Origin: Sipunculus nudus
Taxonomy: Eukaryota; Annelida; Sipuncula; Golfingiida; Sipunculidae
DNA: 64,000 bases
Assembly: GCA_026874595.1 (NCBI GenBank)
Contig: CM049318.1
Span: 61,106,250-61,170,249 of the forward strand
Direction: 5' to 3'
The position numbers and the translations under genes are program-made. Shown here one piece after another: positions 12,986-26,538 of this stretch; positions within the stretch are counted from its first letter, which is position 1, and each line of letters starts with the position of its first letter. Under the pieces are notes generated by a model, which saw only the letters and a list, made by a program, of their open reading frames with translations, was not told the origin of the DNA and searched no databases.

Positions 12986-15900
12986 CTGTAAAATAATAAA
13001 TATATATTATTATTTGGATTTATTTGATGCAATCTTTAGCATTAAAACATAAGTATATGCAGAAAAATTAAAAGCATATACATATAAATTGGTAATTAGA
13101 ACTATTTCAAGTTGCAATACTTGGCTTACGAAAAATCTAAATCCATTAAAACTTATCAAAGGTGCTAAATTAAAGATGTGAACAAGGAGAGAAGCCAAGT
13201 ACACCAAGCCTGTCCCATTAGGCCTGTAATGTTTTATTAGAAGACTAAATTTGCCTTTTCTGGGATTACCTGGATGTAGTTTGTTTTGCTAGTTCGTTCA
13301 AGCAAGGCCGCCATGTTCACAGTTTCCCCAAACAAGTCGAACTGTGCTCTTCTTGCCCCTATTACTCCAGCAATTGTAGGGCCGATATTTATACCTGCAG
13401 AGAAACCGAACAAGACAGTCAGAGACTGCAGACCTTCTCCCTACTGCCATCTGGGTAGTTAAGCGTGAACTACAATGATTAACCTAAGAATTCTATAATC
13501 TTGATACAGAATCCGGATTAACTTCGAGAAAGTCCGAGATAGTGAAGAGACTTATTTTGTTAAAATTTTAATTTTCCGTGGTTGTCCTTTCAATATAAGT
13601 AAAATTTAAAAAAAAGTATCTTACAACTGACCCTGGCGAGTGTTTGACGTACCTGCTTTTAGAAACAACTGCACTCCGTAGTTCTCACCAACTTGGCGGA
13701 CCTTGTCTCTCATAGCTAGAGTGAATTCTGCAAGGACGCCCATATGATGCCGAACGGAATCTTCGATTTCCTTATAAAAAATAAACGTATGATAAGCATT
13801 AATACATGGAGATTCCGGAAGTGTCGCAGTCCGCCAAAAGTAATAGATAAGACGGGCCTACTTTGAAGCTGCATGCATACAAACGGTTATTACTTAATTG
13901 GAAAAATAAACAATAGACCTTATCTACCTTCAAGGAGCATGCGCTATGCGTGTTAGGTCCGGCAAGGTCGTCCAGGTCCAATGAGACAACACAAGTCTTT
14001 CTTAAGTTCAATCAAATACAAACCAGAAAATCCGACAGCAGTCTCACCATTAAGTTATTCTTAATTTATTTTCTTTACTGCTGTGAGACTAAACAAAATA
14101 TCTTTCTTAATAGTATAACGGACCCGAACACTTAATGTTAGTCATAACCGATAGGTGTCGCAACCATAGTTAGACAGGTCAATCACATCTTTATCTCATA
14201 AATATTAGCTTTCCACCAATGGTGCTGTACCGCACATGGCCCTTTTATTCTAAGGTCCGAATAGATCAGTGATCATTAATGATATCAGATATTGTTAGTA
14301 ACTGGAACGTCGTGTATTTATCTCACCTGTATCGTACGTTCAGCACTTAGTCCCACGGCCGCTATATACGTAGAGCCAGCCGTCTTGATTTTTTCCACAC
14401 CCCGGAACTTTTCTTCATTTAACAACTGCAAAAAAGTATACAAAATCATATGAACATTACATGTATATGCACGCTCGGACTTCATACAAGTAATTATTCA
14501 TGTTACTTTATACGCCTTGTACAGTATTTTTTCACAGTATTATGAAACAAACAAAGTGCCACCTTCTACGAAGTATTTTATTTCACATAAAATGTACCGT
14601 TAAGAAATTGAGATACTATTACCTTAAGGGGTTTGCACATGTTGATAAACTATTACTCGTTTCATTTCGCCAAGTTTTAATTAAAGACTTTCATGCACAT
14701 CGCAAGACGCTAATGACCTCTCAGATACCGACCTCATCATATTCCACAAAAACATCATTGAGCATGCGCAGACAGTCAAGGGGTCGGCCTTTGGCTTCCT
14801 GTTCTCTGTAAACGTCTACAAGATTGGGAATTGATGCAAAGAGCACGCCGACTTTGTTGTAAAACTGACTGTAAATCTCCTGAAAAAGGAAACAGAAGGA
14901 AATGTACAAATATTTCATTATTGAGTGTTCTGTCTCAATCACTTAGGATAGGGCCATAAACTATAACGATCCATAATGAGATCAATAATATAAAGTTGTG
15001 TCTTCTAAAGATGTATTCTAAAACAAAATCAATACTGAAATGAAGGCGCTAGATGCTAACATCATGTGCATAATAAAAATAATGTGGATTGAACTGGTTT
15101 GTGGCGAAGGATCCAATTTGTTCGACTTAATGTCAGCTCCCAAGGTCATATATATAAAAAAAGCATTTTGTGTATTAGTACCTCCTTGGCAGCGGTTGTG
15201 TTTTTCACATGTATCTGTTTGTCCGTTGATTTGTTACTACAAAGCGGACCTCCATATACCTTTGTAGAAAGATGGTTATGAGTCTAGAGAACATTAAAGT
15301 TTTGCTGCAGGTCCGGACAAAGAGGGATTGTTTAAAACAAAACCTACGAGAAAAAATTGAGTTTCCTCTTGAAATGCTTACCATATTTCTTTTATTGCCC
15401 ATGTCGATGAACTTTGGCACTATGTGTGTGGGCAAGACGTTACACAACAGCTGTCTGCTGTGGTTCTGAAGCTCCGTCAGTTCTATTCTCTCCTCCATAC
15501 ACTTAAAGCAAAAACAAAAAACAAACAATAATGCGGAGAAAGCAGGAGGTACAATATATAATGTCTGTATAAAATCCAACATCCTTTAAAATACTACCAA
15601 AATATATCGTTTAATTTTTTTTTAAATACGGATATGTCCGCGCCATGTTGGTGACAGTGTATTTTGAATAAGGGGGAAGGTAACCTTCGAAAAGAAATTT
15701 ATGTTATTTTTTGTCAACTGGATTTCTGGTTTTATATACATTTTATATTATACTCCAGAAGTCATAACTTGTCATTTAGACAGCGAATGTCCGAGGTTAC
15801 ATTTAAACATTTTCCTTTTGAGGCACAGGTTGGGTTCGGACTAGGGACCTTCCGGTCTAAGGACAACGCGCCTTAATTTTTAGGTTACGTCGTACCCTTG

Positions 15901-18189
15901 CCCATTATACTTTATTTACTGTCAATTTTAACATTATTATTCACCAGGACATCCTCATAAATTATACAAACCGGCTCTCTTTCAATCAACATGAAGACGT
16001 AAATATAAATGAAGACGCACGTATGGCTATATCTGCGTTAATCCATCCACTCATTTTATAACTTATCTCACCTTTAACAGACGTCAAGGAGACAACATAA
16101 TAAGATTTTAAAATAGGGTACAATACAAACCTGTGTTCTCCACAAGAAGTCTAATCGATAGATCCATTCCATCTGCCGGCCGTGGATGTATAAAACCAAG
16201 AGAAAATGAACGATTGCTATGACGGCGATCACTGCTGAAGGTATCTGGTACCTGCAAACAATTTAGTTTCAGTTCAATTTAAGTGATAGTTAATAACGTT
16301 TATGCCTGATTCTCCTACATATGATAGTGATATTGGTTTGGATCTGGATTTTAACATGCGTCTGTTATCAGTGGTTCATCCCCCCCCCCCCCCCGTATTT
16401 ATAGATAATCGTACATTTTAAGGGCGGATTGTGGCTGCGCTCCCCTTTTTGCCCCCATGACTTAAACAAATCTAATAATTACAGGCTAAATACAGAACAA
16501 CAGCGCCGCAATTTGCACCATATTTTTTTTATTTTTAAAAATTTCCAAAAATGGACAACACCACTGGAGGGAAATTCCATACCTCCTATACCCCGGTTGG
16601 GCTTCATGGGCTCGCCGCATGTCTGCCCCTGTTCTTTTTAATACGTTTTGCTCTTTTACCGCTGGAAACTTCCAGACGTTCACGCATTTACACACACGAG
16701 CTTTGAAGCAATTTTCACACACGTGCGCTGGTATGCGCAAATGCACGTGGTTAAGCTGAATTAATTTCTGTTACTACATAATTAATTGGTACGCCAATCA
16801 TACGTTGATCACGACATACTAATATAAACATTCAAGTGAAATAAGTGTATTTCAAATCAAGACATGTTATCATAAACGATGATTATCATAATTACATTAT
16901 ATGTTGTTATTTATGACACACGTACCCTCTGGCTTTGTCAAGGTCAATAAATATTTCAGGATGAGTGTACACGATGAGGACGATGTAGCCGGTTGCCATG
17001 ACAGCCAGCAGGAGGACTTTGATGAGCGTGGAGACCTTGAGGTAAAGCCCGACCACCAGCATACTGACAATACAGCTCAGGTACACGTAGTGGGGCATTG
17101 GGCACGTCAGGTGGGCTTCCTTATACCCAGGGGTACTCGGGTCAACGGGTCTCACCTCAGAACATGAAAACTGTAAAACACAACACTCAGTATACGCTAA
17201 ACAGTGATATTTCTGAGTATGCAAAAATATGTTAATTATGTTATGAACCGTTTTCATTGGCATTACCATAATATATAGGAATATATGAAGGCACAAAAAA
17301 AATCTCATATAGTATTTTTGTTAATTAAATGTTATATTATAATGAGGATGTACGTATGATATGCATATGACGTTTGACTTATCAAGGGTAGAACTTCATT
17401 TTTATCCCGTTCACTAAATCGTACGTCTTAATTCATCGTTGGATAAATCCTTAAAACCTCAAATCCTAAAAGTGACAGGTGTTTATAGTTAGTTTTTTTG
17501 TTAAGAATTAAAATGTCACACTGCAACTGAAATGGAAGGGTTGTATATTTATTTTTTTTTATCGGAGGAGTACACTGCATATCTGTATTGCTTCATTATC
17601 AAATACCTTTGTACAGCATATAGTGCGTATCTACCTCAATTGTTTGTCTAGTTACTTTTTATACAGATAGTGCGTATCTGCTTCCAATCACTACCAGGTT
17701 ACCAGGGGTACTTTGGGTTTTTAGATAATACATATTTATCTTATGCCATTTTGCAATTGCTTTTATATAAAGATAATGCCTATCTGTTTTCTATCAGTAT
17801 CAAATTACATGTCTATATGCAGATAGCTTATATCTGCTTTTACTTGTTTTTGCTTCGCATTTAGATATGATGCCCGCTTATCACATTAACTGGGGGGTTT
17901 GAGTAGGAAGCAAATGTTGCTCAGGAAGAACCAAAAATATTTGCCACATATATTGTGAACTTATCAACCAACATGTATTACATGCACCTTAACACAGATA
18001 TTACAAGGCACTCTAAAATAGTCTGGCATATGTGTAATCATTACTTACCAGAGAATAACTATAAAGTCCTTCAACCAATTTTAGCTTAATAATAAAATAA
18101 AATAGATACCCCATTGAAGGGAGACACCCTCTCCCACACATACCCCCTTCGCCAGCAAATTATCCACCTTTCATCTTTGGAATCCCCCC

Positions 18190-18221
<32 letters not shown>

Positions 18222-18446
18222 AATCCCCATGGCCTATGCAGAGAAATAAGGTGAGCAAGACTGCCACTGACCACGTTGACTTGAGCCATGGCATGGACCA
18301 GTAAAGTTGTGATGATGACGATTGAGATTCTGATGATTGGCGACCGTAACAGGTCACATGATATGCACTGAAAACACAAAACAAGAATTTGATATTGAAC
18401 AAGACATTTAACGGTGTAATCTAGTGTCAAATAAATAAATAAATAA

Positions 18447-18485
<39 letters not shown>

Positions 18486-20423
18486 TATATAGTTACATAT
18501 AGTTATAGTTACAGTGTAGGATAATTTGAAAGAGAATTATGCCGGATCAGCAATGCCTTAGGTGTATGCTAACTGACTGAACAACTTACGACGAAACAGT
18601 ATGAAAGCCTTTAGCGGAACAATGCTTCCAAGCAATAAAATGTCTAGAGACGTTTCTTATGTTGTTTAGAACGAGAAAAACAAGAAAAGAAGCAATGTTT
18701 TGGGTAACGGACAATTCTACTTCAGACATGTCCGGGCCTATATCCTTTTGAAGGAGTACTCATAGGTATACTTACTTTTAATTTCGTAGCCAGGAGCAGT
18801 ATCAGTATGAGGCAGATCCAGCTGAATGAGACCAGGAAGAGAATCAGCAGGAGTCTGGTTCTACAGAAATTATAAACAACATTATAAGCAGTGGAAGCGT
18901 ACATAAAACATAAACTGTAAGTGTGTAGCTTTTAGAGATGGCGACGATACAGATATTACGTTTTATAATTATTTTATCTACATAATACATAAAATATTGA
19001 AAAATTAGTTCTGCTGAACTGCTGTTCTCCAAGCTTTTTCCTTTTTTTTTTAATTTTTCTAAAACCTTCTTTAATAAAAAAAATAGGGGAGAGCTGCAAG
19101 GGCATACTTGGCGAAAATTGCGCCATCGGCTCGGCTTTCAATATGCTTTTAGTGTAAAAGCTTAGTGTAATACTGCTTTCAACTGAAAGCAAGGAATTGT
19201 AAACGTGTTTTTGTATGTAGCCTCGGCCACGGGGCTGTCCAATCTACCATTGCTTCCGACGAGTCCTACTACAGAAAAAGGATTATTTATGTTGATGTGC
19301 GGTGGTGCGTTTGGTAAGTACGTCTAATCATGTCAGTGTGTGAGCGTTGATGGGGGTGTGGTTACCTCGGCAGTATAAGAGCTTGAACAGTAGCCAGACA
19401 CAGCAGTATAAGCATGGACCCCACGATACTCCCGGAGAACGTCGTGTCTTCAGCCGAGTAGTACTGAAAAACAGCAATCAAATTTTACAATAATCCCGCC
19501 GACCCACATCAATTTCACAAGTTCGAAGCTTGTAATCAATTGTACTAGTTCCATTTACTTGATAATAATATGCAAGGAAAGATACACATGCAGCTAACTG
19601 GTCTATTTTCCTTTTGTCTAATGTCAAAGTGAATATGTTATAGTTTTTATAGTAAGTCCACAATACTCCCACTAACTTAACCACAGTAAAAGCTAGACCT
19701 GCATATGAGTAAATTCATGCATGCTCAGCATACGTATCTTTATCTCCCATGGGATTACCCATCCCATTTCACTTATTATTTAGGAGGGATACCAAATAGG
19801 CCAAGGTTAATGTGTCAGATTTCTGCTTGATGCCTTCAATAAATTATTATAACTTTATCAATAATGCAAAAAAAAACATACAATTATAATTCAGAATAAA
19901 TTTAACCGGGAGTTCTTCACATTCAGTATTTTCCCAAGAAAATAAGCAAGGTTCACCTATTTTCTCGACCGGCAATTATTCAAAGATGACAATTATTGTC
20001 CTATGGCTTTCTTTTTGGTCATGTACAGAGGCTGCTGAACATTTGTTATGTGGGCCGATATATTATCGTACGCAAACCAGAAAGAAAAGTGACACATCAC
20101 GGCTGAAAATAAAACGCTACGGCTGAATTTTAATGCTCTTACAAAGACAAGGGCGTCAATATAGGGGGGATTTTCAGCAAGGGGGGATGGTCAATGTAAT
20201 CATCCCTCCTGCTATTCAGAGAAAACATTTATATATTAGATATTAATATTTTAATGATTAGAATTACAGACTTTAGTTCCATTTATGAGTTTACTGTGAT
20301 TTATTTTATATCTAAAACCTGGTTTTAGAATTAACCTATACTGGATATATAATACCTTATTCTTTAAACCTTGCACGTAATTGAAAATTATTTGATAAGA
20401 GTGTCATAGAGATGCTAACAGGA

Positions 20424-20484
<61 letters not shown>

Positions 20485-23400
20485 ATATCTGTGTGTGCGT
20501 GTGTTGCCCCCCCCCCCCCCCCTGTTAAGGTAAATTGACGCCACTGTACAAAGACCGAAAGATGCCCACCCGTCTCTCCTTATTGCGCCTCCGGAAGCAG
20601 AGAGTCGCTCGGTTCAGTTCACCACTCTTGTCACGGTCCACGCTTCTAGTTGCGATTGCCATCTCCAGGTGGCGGTTGATTCGGTCTTCCTGAGACCGCC
20701 CACTGAGGCTCCTATTAATCACGTACAATAAAAGTGTGTGATTCAGATGGGGTACAGAGCACAGACGGACATAAATACTACCAGGTTGAGGTGCTTTTGT
20801 TAGATCTACTTAGACAGCCCCGAGTCTCTCGGATTCTCGCTCTAGTTGTGTACCCAGGGCACTGGTTTTTAATGTTGTATAGTTTCATGCACTGTATTCT
20901 AAATTGAAAATATATAGAATTCAACTGGAACCATCAATAACATGAATAAATACAAGAAGTATGTACCTAATTTTGCATTTAGAACTAAAAATTCATTAAT
21001 GTGATATTTGCTAAATGAAAATGTATGTTTATATTGGTCCATACTTTTTCATGCATGCGTAACTCAACTTATTTTGTTGAAATTACGAACATGTTTCAAC
21101 CCAACCTCTCATAAAATTACTGTCCATCGTTTGACAGGTATTAAGCGAAAAGACAAACTTCAGCCAAAAGACGAACGAACACTTATTATTGAAAGTAATT
21201 AAATATTCTATACTGTTCTTACCTCTTCTTGAAAGCTTTGTCCATGTTTTCTTGATCTGACATATTGTTCTGAAATACAATATCCTTTGCGGATAAAAAT
21301 AGGGGATAAGGTGAAAGCAAAATATGCATAATACAAAATACATATACAGGTGGTAAATAAGTTGAATACCTAACATGAAAAATACAAAATGTGGTTAATA
21401 TATAATATAATAAGTGTATCAGTGGTTTAAAATATGCCTCATGATATGTTTTTTTAATGTTGCATGGACGTAAAAATGCCTCTGGTATGTAGTGCAGACG
21501 GTGATTACCTTAAACAACCCGCATACAACTTTCACGAGGCACTTTTCGTTGGTTAAAACATTTCTATGAAATTACTCATGCAAAATAAAAAACATAATAA
21601 ACATACTAATAGCATATTATGGATTTCATAATTATTCATTAGTTTAACATTTTGTTGTTTTGTTTTAACAGCATTTCCTGTAATTATCAAACTACTGGTT
21701 TCACGTGGGGAGACCCTTAGGTGGTAGAAAGTTGAAAACTTATAAAAAAATAAATAACAGTATTCCGCCATGCATGCCTGCCATTTAGATCTGCAGTAAT
21801 TACGGATGAGCTGGGTATTGCACATGAATACATGCAAGCAGCAAGGGAGCCAAAATATCAACGACATCAGCGGAGTAAGCTTTAAAATCAATACTTTTGA
21901 ACTGGTGTCACGTGGGTGCTTATTATCGTAGACATGGGTTACCTAACCAATCTAATGACGTTTAAACCTCCAGCAATAACTGGAATCAACCTTACGCATT
22001 AGTCATTAAGTTACAATATATTTTTCTTAATTACACTAGCGACACCTACTGTTGACAGCGGGCACTGAGTGTTAAGGTCCGTTATTATATTTCAAATGAA
22101 AAAGTGAAATATCTGGCTTGTAGTTTGAGGATCATGGTGGAGGTATATTGCGGTCTCTGACAACTTTTTTATTTTTTTGTGAAACAGTAAGAGTTTCGGT
22201 TGGTGATTACTTACCAGTTTGGCATGTCTATCCTCCAGAGTTGAGGACAGGGCTTTGGCAAATGGCAGTTCAGATCGACAGTGAACTGAGGAGATGAGGC
22301 GCGTACCCATATCACCGTGAGACCGGGAGGCAAACCGGCCCGATCCCTGCTTGTTCTTCACGAAACTGGATTGCTGAAATATTAAAATATACGACATGAG
22401 AGAACCCAAACACGCTAGGAGATATATACGCATCATGTCTCAAAGATACCCTAAACAAGAGAACCTTTATATTAAGCGTGAATTTCTTCATTTTATTAAA
22501 AAGATTTGTTTTTAATTTTCATTTTTAATACAATACAATGTAATACAATAATTTGATGCAAACGGTACAAAAATGCAAAAACAAATAAACTTGCCAAATG
22601 TCAAATCAACAAGGTACTGTAAAGTCCTGAATTAAGGTCATTACTGGTATGACAAATGGCCTATAATTAGAGAATTACACACGCTATTATGCAGGAGTGG
22701 GTCATCAAGGTGGAAATTCAAATGAGAACCATGAGTCTTGCTTTAATATAGGCACTATTAAGGGGTGACCGCAAATTAAATTTCTGTTACCTGGTATACG
22801 GGAACAGAGTGTACTGTATGACCCTGCTTAGACCGACATACCTTTCTGGGCTGGGAAGCTAACACCACGAAGGCGTCTATACCCCTGTTTTTGAGATAAG
22901 GATTCCTGTCGATGACGTCAGAAGCCGAGTCCACGTCGTATTCTCCTTGAAGGTAGTCCAAAGTGGCCTGTGTTATTACCACTTTCCTGTAAATATTTAT
23001 ACGAGGAATTATGTTTGGAGGTTAGTTTTAAAGGAGAAACTTTTGGAGATTGTATACCGAGCACACCCTGCCTGGGTGTTGCAAAATACGCAAAAATTTT
23101 CCTGAAAATGGCATTCGACATAAGGACAAAATATCACACTGGGAATGATAAGTAACACTCTCTGTCTTCCTACTTTCGGTAGGAGGAATCCTTATCATTG
23201 TTACAACTGAAAACAAAAAAGACACGTCAATTTTTTTTTTTAATTTTGATATTTTTGATGAATATGCTATCATCTAATCATGCAACTTTTCATAACTTCA
23301 AGATATTTCAGTGCTGACAAAAATGCATTGCTATTTCTTATCATTTTTACATTTTTTTCTCGCGATGATGTTTAAGGTTCATATGTAAAGTATGCACCTT

Positions 23401-26400
23401 TCGTATGAATATTATCAACATCGAGGAATAGTCCTTTTGATGAAAAATGATCTCAAAATGACGCTCTTCTGATAAGGAGGAGAGTCTCGCTTACCCTGGT
23501 TCACTCGCTAGCTCCACCTGGTGGGCAGTTTCTACAGCCTCTCCCCAGACATCGAACTGCCATCTCTTGTTGCCTAGGACACCAGTCAGCACGCGACCTG
23601 TGTGTATCCCTATTCTTATTTGAATTCGCACTTCTGACGTGTCTTGCAGAGCCCTTTAAATGGAAACAAAATAATAAACAACTGAATAAATTCCTATTTG
23701 TTACCTGATATTTCGTAAATCAGATATGCATACAGACACTAAAAACAAACTTTTCCATGAGTTGATCGATTGAGGTTAACGTATATTATATAGCGCCTAG
23801 CGGATATCGATGTACAAAATAAACGATATAAAACATAAATAGATATTCCTTAACATTGTACAACAAACAAAACCAGTGCCTATAATCTGTATCGCACGGG
23901 AACAGAAAACAAAGTTTGCATGATTCTTTGAGTGTTTCAGTGCAAATAAAGGGTTTTGAAACGCCTACAACCTTGCTAGCTGTCGTCAAGAACATAACTA
24001 TTGTCTGTTCAAATTTTCGTTTTGTCCACACTTAATCAGTGTCTTCAGAGTGGTAATCATCTTTCTTTTAGGCAAGCTCCAGTATATTTTTTATAATACT
24101 CACAGTTATCACAGTTACCAATTTACATGAAAATGGACTATACGTACGTAATTGTGTCCACCATTTCTAACGCTAGCTCCACGCAGCACTTGGCTTGGTC
24201 AGGACGAGGCTCCGGTATCCCGCACACTGCGAAGTAACGGTCTCCTAGCAATTTCACTCTAAGACAGTGGTTCTCCTACAATATATGCCTGGTTATTTAA
24301 ACATAATTTAAGTTTCAGCCAGAGGCTCAGTAACAATTTGGCAATTCAGTGAAAGAATGTAATTTATGTCCTGTTTTACACTAGATGGCGCTGTTTACCC
24401 TCATAAGAAATGACGGTGAAGGTAACATATGTCTGAACTGCACAAAAATATTTCAAATAAACCACTTCCCGCCAAGGAGGCCAATAGGGCTTTTATTCTT
24501 TTTATAAAAAAATGTCCAAACTATAACGAATTTCCAGTACTGTGATTTATAACTCATCCTCTTTAATGCACCGTTCCAGCTGATTAAAGGGAATAAATAG
24601 ACAGATAAGCAGAACGGGAAAATTAACGCAGCTTATAGGGTAAGGTATTCATTTTCTTGCAGATACACATATTGGCCTCCTTTCTTTTATTCTTTTTCTA
24701 TAATTCTTTTTTATTGACATTTTTTTCGAGAGATATATTGCTTCATACTAATATTACCAAAAAAAAATATCTTTATGGTTTTTTGAATGCCTCAGGGTTG
24801 TTAAAATTATACAAAAGTACACATTTTCAAAGAAAAATGCATATATCATTATCTTTGCTTAGAATCTTTATCTCATATCTTTTGTTTCTTATATCGTACC
24901 GTGTATCGTATCGTAAGCGTATCGTGAGATAAGGTATTGACACAATTTTAGTTCTTAGACTTCCGCTGTCGCTGGGTGATTATTGTACTAAAATACAACT
25001 TACTTTAGCAAGCTGGTCGAATCTTCCAAAAAGTTCGTTTAAGAACTTGACGCTGTCCTGAATGGAGTTGTGGGCGTTGACGGGCGAGAAATCCACCAGG
25101 TCCGCAAACAGTATACTGTAAACGTAATACAACTGGTTGATGGAGACCAATAAAGATTTATACCTTTATATCTTCTTTTACAGACATAACACGAGTAATA
25201 AACATTATGTGAATTGATTCAAGGTGAAGTCAATAAACTCATCAGTCCCACAAAAGGATTAATTAATATTGTTGGGACAATCTATAAAACAGAATCCATT
25301 GCTTGCATGTACTGTAGATGAAACATTATGTATATGAGCAATTTCTACACGCAAATGAGTAATATATATATTCTTTTTTTACTTCAGAGAGTAGAAATTT
25401 TAAGGTGTGAAGAACAAGACGTATCATGTAAATTTATTCAATCAGTTTGGAACTTTGTATTTACTCTAAAGAAAAATGCGCCCGTTTAATCTCACAATGA
25501 ATATGAATTTCATGAAAATGCTTTTATTTTGCAGTACGAACGTTTAACTCATTAGTTCATTATGAAGAAGGTGAAAAGGATTTATGGTTAGAGTCGAAGT
25601 TACACGTCCAAGAGCATTCCTGCAGTAGTTAAGGTTTCCGTTTATTTCCTGCGAATGAAATTCAATGATTTCATTCTGATGAATTTTGAAATACAATGAT
25701 AATTCTCTCCACCTATTTCAGGCATTTCCACACTAAAAGCCGCCATAGCAAATATTACAAACCAACCATTTCCTCTTTTGGGCCAATCACCTTCCTTGTC
25801 TTTTTTCATATTATGATGGACTTTTTTTTAATTCTTGACTTTTCCCTTACTGCAAAAGGAGAAACTAATTTTTCTATTATTTTCTCTGATTTCAAAGATG
25901 GCTGAGAAAGATGGGTTGATCAGCAGTCGATTTATGAGGAGTTTTAAGATGAGGACCCTTTGTATGCAGCTGCAAAATATTTCCAGCTAAATGCAGACAT
26001 TTTCTATAATTTTCGAAAATTAATATGACCAGTACTTATACAGACAGCGATAAACGGATGAGTATCTACGCTCATACTACCTGATAATACATGGGTTATT
26101 ATAAAAAAAACATATGTGGATATGCGGGCGGCACCATAAAATACGAAATTATATCTTTTGAGCCGCTACGAGTTATTGCAATTATCGTTCATTTTGGGAC
26201 TGCTGCATGTAGTTGATGCATCAAATGAGAACCGAATAGAACAAGCAGAGTACATACGTACCCAGATACGTTTTAAGCAGTTAACGCTGGCATTTGTGAG
26301 TAACACATATACATGCAGTGAGTGTCCGTGGATAAACCCGTGTAGTACATACGTATATATACGTATATAAAGTGTATGGCTTGGGTTATCTCAAGCAGCG

Positions 26401-26474
26401 GCACAGCACATTTAGCTATACAGTCCTACACGCATAGACTATAGCACACTGCCGAATTAAGAGCAGCTTCACAA

Positions 26475-26538
<64 letters not shown>

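Noticed and set aside
15821-15880. Functional tRNA gene
   Set aside because: Only D-loop, anticodon-arm and T-arm-like words are present. No acceptor stem closes, so it is kept only as a possible SINE fragment.
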